Shown in pieces: positions 56,518-64,000 of a DNA stretch of 64,000 nt. The position numbers were made by a program, and so were the translations under genes. The stretch's first letter is position 1. Every line of letters starts with the position of its first letter. Source of the DNA: Toxonevra muliebris (Eukaryota; Arthropoda; Insecta; Diptera; Pallopteridae); assembly GCA_963691655.1 (NCBI GenBank), contig OY829327.1, positions 65,236,079 through 65,300,078 on the forward strand. Direction: 5' to 3'. The notes beneath the pieces were generated by a model. That model had not been told where the DNA came from and ran no database searches. It saw only the letters and a program-made list of their open reading frames with translations.

Positions 56518-57524
56518 CATATAGTTTCTACCAATCTAAGTTATATGTCATAGGAAATATAATTAAAATACGAGTTTAATGCTACCAAGTTTTTTAAAAT
56601 CGGATTATAAGTGATTATTTAGATGCTAAAAGTTCGAATTAGTTTAGAAAACGTTCTTTGTTATATTTTAAAAGTGAAATTTTGTATTCCAGTATATATG
56701 CATTTAGTTGTGTTCGGTATTCTTCACGTTTTCTGGTTGCCGAACATTTTAAATTTCGCTCTTATGCTTTTTTTTTTTAAATTTTCGTTTTGATGTCAAG
56801 TCAAAATCCAAAGTGCAAAAATTGTTGAATAATCTAGCGGAAATTTTTATTACAAAATATATTTATAAAATATATAAAAGACAAGAGATTGCCAATGTAA
56901 ACTTAATTAATATACAATCAATTTATTCTTGACTGGTACTTTAACCTTAAGATTTAATATCTTCTGCTAGGATTACAAACAAATAAATAAATATGAAAAT
57001 AAAAAAATTGGAAAAAAAGGTTATCCAGCGGTTGCCTACAGCTCCATAGCTATGATTTTTTTTAACTTTCAATAAAGGATAATCAAATTAGTATAGAGTG
57101 ATAAAAATTGCTGTGATGATTGTGAAAGTTCTAAGTAACCATAATTTCAGTACAAAAAGTTTCTATAGAGGCCCTTTAAAATTCGAGCATAAAAGGGTTA
57201 AAAATCTAAGAGAGAAAATGTTTTTTATTGGCACATGCTCAAATTAAAAAAAATATTGCACTCGATTTCACACTTTAATGAAAGTGAGTGAATTCAAGGA
57301 AAGAACTTTCAGTTTAATGTTTTAAGAGAAAGGAAAGAAAAAATTGGCCCTAGTGATTTTCGAAAGTGAGCTTATGGTAAAAAGCTAAAATGTATAAATT
57401 CCTAGAAAATGTGCTAATTTTTTAATTCAAATCAAGTTCAATGTACTAATTTTTTTGATAAAAAATCTAGAGCATAACGGACACCCGTCTTAATAGTACC
57501 CGGGTAATACCCGAAACCCCATAA
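56518..57524. other. AT-rich DNA, no gene recognised
   Basis: Only chance frames. An AAGGGTTAA at about 57194 could be a lone piggyBac-type end. Confidence 0.45.
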
Positions 57525-57690
57525 ATTGTATTTATGATCCGATTTAACTCAGAATATATGCTAGCTACATAGAAACAAAAATATTTACTAAAACTGGATC
57601 CGGTAAGTGGCGCTGTAATCGAGATATTTCGAAAATGTATTTTTATGGTCTGATTTGGCTCATATTCAGAATACGAGTATGTGTGTGGAA
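57525..57690 (+). repeat. Second locus of the 115-bp repeat
   Basis: TATGATCCGATTTAACTCAG at 57533 and TATGGTCTGATTTGGCTCAT at 57644 are two unit starts, with GGTAAGTGGCGCTGTAATCG between. They match 9120-9345. Period about 111 bp. Confidence 0.65.
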
Positions 57691-58049
57691 AAATTGTCTA
57701 TGTACAAATACTTCCAATATATAACTTTAGGAGCCTGGGAGTGGAACTACTCATATAAATTTTATGAATGTTTAGTGCAATAATTAAGTTTAGATCGGGA
57801 TTTGGCACGCTCTTATGGGCATTTCTTTTGCAAAGTTTTTTTGTAGTTGCAATTTTCGTTTTACCCAAACTTTGCACAGTTCGGCCAACGACTGTAGACT
57901 TTATCCTTTTTCTCCTTTTCATCAATTTCACAAAATAAACCGCAAACTGACCCTTTTAATGGCTCTGAAAATGATTCACAATCATTGAAATTCAATGAAA
58001 AGCATGAGCGATGATAATACATCAGTACAACGTGAAGACGCATACAGTG
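57691..58049. other. AT-rich DNA, no gene recognised
   Basis: I see nothing specific. Confidence 0.4.
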
Positions 58050-58340
58050 TTGGCCCTAAAAAAGTTATTGGATTTTACTGTCTATTGCATAGCATCTGGC
58101 AACGCTTTAACTTTTGACAGCGCTGTCAGATCGACTAAAGCCATACCATGGAACAGTACACTCCGAAGAACGCTCTGAAATTGTTCAGTTGTACATTCAA
58201 AATAATTTCTCAATTTTCCCGTAGAGGAGTTATTTTGATGTTTTGAAGCCGGTTGTCTCCGAAAATAGTATGGAGCACTTCTGGTTTCAACAAGACGGCG
58301 CTCCACCTTACTCACCATTTTTTGGTATCACCTGTTCCCC
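58050..58340 (+). pseudogene. Tc1/mariner-like transposase remnant, deeply deleted
   Basis: ATG at 58148 opens MEQYTP. A frameshift brings ERSEIVQLYIQNNFSI, the start of a helix-turn-helix DNA-binding domain, then a stop. Only about 60 bases later another frame reads SMEHFWFQQDGAPPY, the block with the second catalytic Asp of mariner-like transposases. More than 100 residues between these blocks are missing. The palindromic GACAGCGCTGTC precedes the ATG. TIRs were not identified. Confidence 0.65.
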
Positions 58341-58760
58341 TTTCGGTTTATATCAAAAAATTGTGATTTTGACTTGCATTCGCGTTCGCCAGATTTTACG
58401 TGTTTATGTGAAAAAATATTTCAGTCAAAGGTCGAGAACCAGAGTTAAAGAGTATAGTGAGTACAGTAAAAATAATCAACTTATATTTTGTTATCATAAA
58501 ATATTTTTATTTTATAGTTTTAATACGCTTTTGCTCTGATGTACGCATATCGTGTCCTTTTAGCACTAAGGGACTCATACGTTTTTTTTCTGTTGACAGC
58601 TCAGCAAAATTAATACAGCACTTTTTGCTACGAAATAACACTTATAAAGACAAAAAAACTAAAGCCGCAAAATTTGAACCAAAAATAATCACAGATATCC
58701 AAGATATTCACGTTGAAAGTATAAAATAGTGTCAAATTGACACTAGGTACGGATGAAGGT

Positions 58761-58815
58761 TTAAAATCTTCATCTTTTCTTAAGAGGACCCTGCGCTTTG
58801 GTTTGGAAAAATCAT
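58761..58815 (+). repeat. Fragment of the 25.8-kb hAT family
   Basis: TTAAAATCTTCATCTTTTCT, TTAAGAGGACCCTGCG and TTGGTTTGGA match 25975-26037. The palindrome GTGTCAAATTGACAC (about 58730) sits just upstream. Confidence 0.55.
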
Positions 58816-58884
58816 TAACATTAAACCTTTCAGTACATATTTATAATCGAGCTCAAAAGATGGCTTTTGTGTTAACTTTATAAC

Positions 58885-59077
58885 CTACAACTTCTAGAAC
58901 AAATTACACAAATTTTCACACCTCTGCATATCCTTGTTTGTCCTTTATTAACGGTTGAAAAATTAAACTTCTGAAGCTATAGATAAAAATGGGTTAACAC
59001 TTTTTCCTCAATTTTTAGATTTTTATATTCTCTTACCTTTTTACAAACATACTGGAAAAGTAATATTTCCATTTAGC
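58885..59077 (+). repeat. Dispersed repeat, copy 2 (partner at 1.8-2.0 kb)
   Basis: Blocks in the same order as 1795-1985 (TTGTTTGTCCTTTATTAA, TATATTCTCTTACC, ACAAACATAC). It is cut off by the next inverted-repeat element at 59081. Confidence 0.5.
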
Positions 59078-59080
59078 AAC

Positions 59081-60668
59081 AGCCCTATTCACTCTTTGAA
59101 GTAAAGTGCTGAGTAAAAAGTAATGTTTTACTCTAGAGCGTGAACGCATCTAAAACTGCGGAAGTGCTCTCTGGAGTAAAAGTCAAAAAATACATTTTTC
59201 ATTATTTGTTTACTTTTTTTTCGATTGAAAGTGTAGTATAAGTAGTGTCCGGCCGAAACCGAAACCGAATTTCGGTCATTTTTCTAATATATATATCTGT
59301 GATCACAAGGCATAACAGCATAAGTGTGTTTTTTGTATTTTACGGGAGAGCACTTCAAAGTACCAAGTGCTAAGAGTAATCAGGTTGAGTTGTGCTATTT
59401 TTCCGCCCTAATATCTCGTAAACCACTGAACCGATAGTCATAAAATTTTGACACAATATGAAAACGGATATGAAGATTTAAATTATGATAATAACTCGAA
59501 TTCGACAAAACTCGAGTTGTGTTGTTATTGCTTGTGACCACAGATATGTTAAAAACAAAATTCAAATCATTTTAATTTTTTTTTAATTAAAACTCAAAAA
59601 CAAAAATCCATGTACATTCGGGCGTACCAAATTTTTGAAAAGTACGTTGACAGAAAAATTCTATTTTCGATTCTGATCAACTTTGCCGAAGAAAGTATGG
59701 CAAAAAAATGGATCCTACTTCGAAGAAGTTTCAGTATTACGTACTGTAGTTGTTTGCATAAAAATCTATAGTTACTTTTAATATTACTTTAACTTCTACG
59801 AATTTTACGGGAGGTAAGCTCCATATTTTTGTCATAGAATATGGAACTCTTCTGTCGGTACTCCGAAAAAAATTCATCCATACAAATTGGTACGCCCTAA
59901 TATACATACTTATATATGTATATATAAAATAACAAAAATATTATTTTAACAATAAAAAAATACATATTAAAGGCACTAAAAAAATACATTTTGTGGTATA
60001 GGTACAAATGAAATTCACATTTTTATTTTAATATTCAAAATTGAATAACTTTGTTATATGCTAAAAATAGTCCTTTGCGTACTGAAATGCAATTTACAGC
60101 AAAATTTATAAAGTTTCGGTTTCGGCCAAATATTCGGCCATATTTTTTGCCGAAACCGAAACTTAGCCGAAACGGTATTTTTGGCCAAAACCGTAACCGA
60201 AACCGAATATTCGGTCGGACACTAAGTATAAGTACAAAAACCTCCTTTATTCATTTTTTAATGCTAGACGCTGTTTGCAAAATTAAGTGTGTTGCAGGTG
60301 AGGGAAGATAAAATTGATTCGCAATAGTTTTCAAAAGTTCTTATCAATAAAAACATGAGTAGAAATTCAAAATTTTTTTTATTCCATTTCTCTGCGATCA
60401 ATGTTCCCAATTAAATGCGCCAGCGACAAAACTTTTGTTTTTTATTTTTTGTTGTCGTACAAATCAAGAAGTAGGCAACACTAATGTTCTCTCTTACTCA
60501 GAGTAACAGAGTAACAAATATTTTACCCAAGGGTCGAACTAGAGTAAAAGTGTAAAGTGTGAGTAAAAGCAAATGTAGTATATTTGGTTTTTGTAGAGTA
60601 ATTTTGTTTTACACTTTTACTCTGTTACTCCGTTAACCAGCACTTTACTCTAAAGAGTGAACAGGGCT
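59081..60668. mobile_element. MITE with AGCCCT ends, interrupted by a hAT element
   Basis: The left AGCCCTATTCACTCTTTG and the inverted right AGCCCTGTTCACTCTTTA match, and continue with AGTAAAGTGCTG. The subterminal parts repeat GAGTAAA/TTTACTC (59100-59190 and 60500-60660). Without the nested hAT copy the element is about 598 bp. No target duplication is evident. Non-coding. Confidence 0.7.
59243..60224. mobile_element. Nested hAT element, 8-bp duplication
   Basis: The ends TAGTGTCCGGCCGAA and (inverted) TAGTGTCCGACCGAA match at 14 of 15. Identical AGTATAAG flanks both sides (59235-59242 and 60225-60232). Both subterminal regions are full of CCGAAA / TTTCGG motifs (59252-59280 and 60112-60216). 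It is 982 bp with no transposase. A third end of this family lies at 62749. Confidence 0.87.
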
Positions 60669-61338
60669 AATAAATTATAGATTTTTGTATTAAAGTAATG
60701 TAAGCAGATTTGATGATCATCTTTTGCACAAAGATTTTTGACTTGACTTCGAAGACAAAAATCTTTTTTTTAAAAAAGGCACTAAATTTTAAATATTTGG
60801 CAATCAAAAATCATGAAGTATACCTAACAGAATCGAATGTATATATAATGTTTTTAGTAAAATTTGTATTGCATCTGTTTTATGCCAGATTAAAGTGGGT
60901 GTTACCGTATGGTATCAAATTACTGGAAGGGTTAAAGAAATTATAGCACTGTTTCAAAAGAATCTATGCTAAAATAAAAGAGCATTCGATAACGATATGT
61001 ATATAAGTAACTCTAAAAATTATTTAAAAACTCGCACCAGTTTAATATTTATAATCAAAAATATATGAAAAAAAAACATTTTCCATCTTAAATCGAGTTA
61101 GGCTTTTTTTAATTTTACCACAGAATCAATATTAATATTACCATTATTATGGCAGCCCATTGACGGACTAGCCAAGCTTTTCGCATCCATTCACGTTATG
61201 TGAGTTCTATTTTTAAACAAAATAAAAAAAATAAAAGTTTCCCCCTATATTATTTTCTGGCTACGTCACTGGATGCCCATTAATTAATAAAAATTGATTA
61301 AATAAATCATAAATTAGTGGAAAAGTTAAAATATACTA
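60669..61338. other. AT-rich DNA, no gene recognised
   Basis: I see chance frames only. Confidence 0.45.
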
Positions 61339-61465
61339 GCGCTACTCACGATTTGGTGCAAATGGTCCTGCATTATTGCAAATGCAAAAAATTTCTGGTA
61401 TCACAACAACAAATATATGCGATATGCAATAAAAATTTGCATTTGCTCCAAATCGTGAATAGGGC
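61339..61465. mobile_element. Short MITE, 127 bp
   Basis: The left GCGCTACTCACGATTTGG and the inverted right GCCCTATTCACGATTTGG match at 16 of 18, then GCAAATG is shared. TA borders each side (61337-61338 and 61466-61467). The GCCCTATTCAC start also resembles the 59081 element's ends. Confidence 0.65.
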
Positions 61466-61511
61466 TACTCTTTTCTATAATGCATGTGATCGAATTTGTG
61501 AGCCACTGTAA
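61466..61511 (-). repeat. Single transposon end (partner of 55446)
   Basis: The minus strand reads TACAGTGGCTCACAAATTCG with CACATGCATTATAG, resembling 55446-55490. It directly abuts the 127-bp MITE. Confidence 0.45.
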
Positions 61512-62748
61512 TTAAAAGTTAGGAAGTCAAAAATAAAAAAACTCAAGCTTTATTCAACAACCAAGAAACACCAACTTGTCTACGGCAAAATTTGTAAATT
61601 GGAATAAAGAAAAGCAAACATTTGGTGAGTCATATGCTCAAAATTATACACAAATTAGATTGAAATGAAGGGAGACATAGATGACTGTGCTTAGATTAAA
61701 AAACATAAAACATAAGGAAATGGGCCTGTGACCGAAAAATGTGTATTACGAGTGATTCTGATACGCGAGCAACATGCTGCCGAAATGCGCTGCAAATGAA
61801 AGTGCATTAATAATGTATAATAAAAAAATGGAAACCAAAAAATGCTTTCTGCGGCACTTTGATCCGTTAGAACTTCCACTCTTCAATTGTTCGACCGCCG
61901 AAATTTGTTATAGGAATATTAAACTTATTATTGTCACACGAATATCAAATGGACAAAGTTTAATATGTATTTGCATTTGCCCATTTTATGCAAAACAAAA
62001 AAGTAATCTTTTAGATCATAATCAAAATACACAGAGGAACAATCTTTAAATTGTATGTATTTTGTTTTATTCCATTTTAATTAATCTTTTTAACTTAAAT
62101 TGCTTTAAATTTCATCCGCCCATATTCAGTTTTTTCATTTTTCTTTTTGCATAATTTACTATCATTCACCCATTTTTTCATAATGCATACGCCAACGTCT
62201 TGCGTTTTGAAATCATAATCTTAAATATTGTTTATCGATCATTAGTTACAGCAGGGGGTCCAAGTTAATGTTCAGATATGCATTTCAGTTGCCGAGTCCT
62301 TTTGCCAAATGCTGGCGATGAAATAATGCGTGTTAAATTTCACAAGCGCACCTGCATCTACATCTGCACGTGTTATTGAATTGTGTATGGAATGGGTTAG
62401 TGTTGAAGCGTGGTTTATTGAAATTAATTGAAATTACAAGAACTTAAGTGTTTGTTAATAATTTTTATTCACTTATACTTACAGGAATGCGAACACTTAA
62501 TGACGTCAGAGCACACTATTCGAGAAAGTAAGATCAGACGCAACCGAACACAAAATCCGCTACAAATCATTTAGTAATATTGCCGCTTCTATTGTAGTTA
62601 TTTTATTCATTTGCTTAACTAAGTGTATGAAAGTTTATCGAATTCAGGGCAATACTTTAGAAAACAGAGATCTAAATAATGACTAAATAGAACTTGTTCT
62701 GCAACAAATGATTACTGAAACACTATCTTACAACTAGTTGGTAAATAA
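61512..62748. other. AT-rich DNA, no gene recognised
   Basis: I see no gene or repeat that I can match. Confidence 0.45.
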
Positions 62749-62810
62749 TAGTGTCCGACTAAATATTCGGGTTTGTCTATTTGGCCTAAATGAGCATATT
62801 CGGCTTCGAC
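62749..62810 (+). repeat. One end of the TAGTGTCCG hAT family
   Basis: TAGTGTCCGACTAAATATTC matches the ends of the 59.2-60.2 kb element. No second end lies in the remaining window. Confidence 0.5.
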
Positions 62811-64000
62811 AACCTTTTTTGGCATTGAAGTGGTTATATAAAATATGTACATTGCAGTTTCTGTATTCTATTTTCTCCATTTGTTTGTACCATTTGTACC
62901 TTAGAAACAGTCCACAGATTAGCAGCCTAATTGCTAAAGGAGGCGACATTTTCCATTACTTGTACATTACTTATTTTCATTTTTAAGGGAGTCGTTGGGT
63001 GTGATGTTTCAAAAAAATGGAAAATTCTTTTTTTCGTAAATCGCTTCAATAACGCCTCTAGAATATGTGTGGATTTTCTACAATATTCTTGAAGTTACAT
63101 GAATATTTGTAAAGACAAATTCACTATGTGTAAAGAGCTTTTAAAACTTTGAACGCGTTTTTCCTAAAACTGTGTTTTCAAAGTCGGTCTCAGTCTCAAA
63201 TTTTTACACAAGCTTTATAAATATATTTTTTAGTAAACCATTTATGGCCAAAATTTTCATCGAAAATCAAAATTTTTGTTGTAAAGCCGCCATTTTGTTA
63301 AAAATAAATATTTGGATTATTCCTTCGATCAATTACTTTGCATTAACTAAATCGTTTTGGTTTTTTATTTTGGATGATCCGATCCAGAGATATCGTGCTC
63401 ACCGCAAGACGCCTTTTTTAAAGAACTTCACGGAAATCATTTCAGGAGCTTTGAAAATCATTATTTAAAAAAAAAGAAAGTTTTTAATAAAGTTAAAAAA
63501 TTAAACAATACGTTTTTTATAAATAATAAATTTTTTATTAATGCAATAAAATGTCTTTCCAGAAAAAATACTTGAAAATCACTTTTTTTCGACTTTCTTA
63601 GTCCTTATAACCCCTTAAGTCGAATTAGGCTGTTTTTCATTTTGTTATAGCTTTTTTTGATTTGGAATAGAAAAAAATAAATTACAAAAACTAAACAATT
63701 ACTTTTAAAACTCTGCCAAAAATTGAATTTTTAATATTTTGATTTAATTCTGGAACGCAGTTTCAATTTTTGAACAGCTGGAATAATGACAACTAATGCA
63801 CTACAGTCCAAAAAACAATTTGGCACCATAAAAACAAATCATGAAGATAGATCGGTAAAACTTGAGGCGAGCTTCTGATGGTAACAAAAACATACATTTA
63901 AAAATGGTCGGCATCGGAAAGCTGCCACACCCAACTCTCATACAATCAAAAGTGCTGCCAAACGTCCAAAACAACTTTGAAAAGCGTTATTTGACCGTTC
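62811..64000. other. AT-rich DNA to the window end
   Basis: A 98-codon frame at 63172-63468 has AT-driven composition and no recognised family. The last 120 bases are slightly GC-richer but hold nothing I can assign. Confidence 0.45.

Overview
The window is AT-rich eukaryotic DNA, almost certainly from an insect and most likely a brachyceran fly. I base this on the mix of LOA-type and CR1-group LINEs, Ty1/copia, piggyBac, hAT and mariner remnants and tRNA-derived SINEs, together with general composition. The genus is inference. No host protein-coding gene, intact tRNA, rRNA or CRISPR array is visible. The window reads as intergenic or intronic sequence built from nested mobile elements. The only long intact reading frame is a LINE reverse transcriptase at 36.3-38.2 kb.

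Layout. 0-8 kb: AT-rich DNA with a small MITE and a dyad-containing minisatellite. 8.4-13.4 kb: a SINE, a large nested inverted-repeat element, a broken transposase resembling the Transib/RAG1 family (about 11-12.8 kb) and a MITE. 13.9-22.5 kb: mostly unrecognised AT-rich DNA with a diverged repeat pair and a 463-bp TTAA-flanked element. 22.6-24.6 kb: 5' part of an LOA-like LINE (ORF1 plus the start of the endonuclease), cut off beside a cluster of AATTCGGATC motifs. 25.3-28.6 kb: a LINE tail, a minisatellite split by a hAT element with a perfect 8-bp target duplication, then an element with ACTAG-rich ends. 29.7-34.2 kb: a GC-richer LTR-like block, a TTAA element, a MITE with near-perfect 35-bp inverted repeats, an LOA LINE 3' end and a two-headed SINE.

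35-43.3 kb: two copies of a repeat carrying a hammerhead-ribozyme motif, the CR1-group LINE reverse transcriptase, and, on the minus strand, ORF1 (PHD finger) and endonuclease of a CR1-group LINE split by a 1-kb hAT element. 44-49.9 kb: MITEs and a copia pol fragment. 50.1-52.8 kb: a 255-bp inverted duplication about 99% identical between arms, enclosing a foldback with a third hammerhead motif, a deleted piggyBac copy and part of a full-length SINE. 53-64 kb: further TIR elements, including a hAT nested inside a second inverted-repeat element with a perfect 8-bp target duplication.

The elements interact as a community. The main SINE family ends like the LOA LINE, which suggests LINE machinery moved it. 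Several DNA-transposon remnants keep only their ends and would depend on transposase supplied elsewhere. The three hammerhead motifs share a minus-strand core and a self-complementary stem III, the arrangement known from Penelope-like retroelements. The observations most worth a second look are the hammerhead repeats, the Transib/RAG1-like relic, the two-headed SINE and the sharply bounded inverted duplication.
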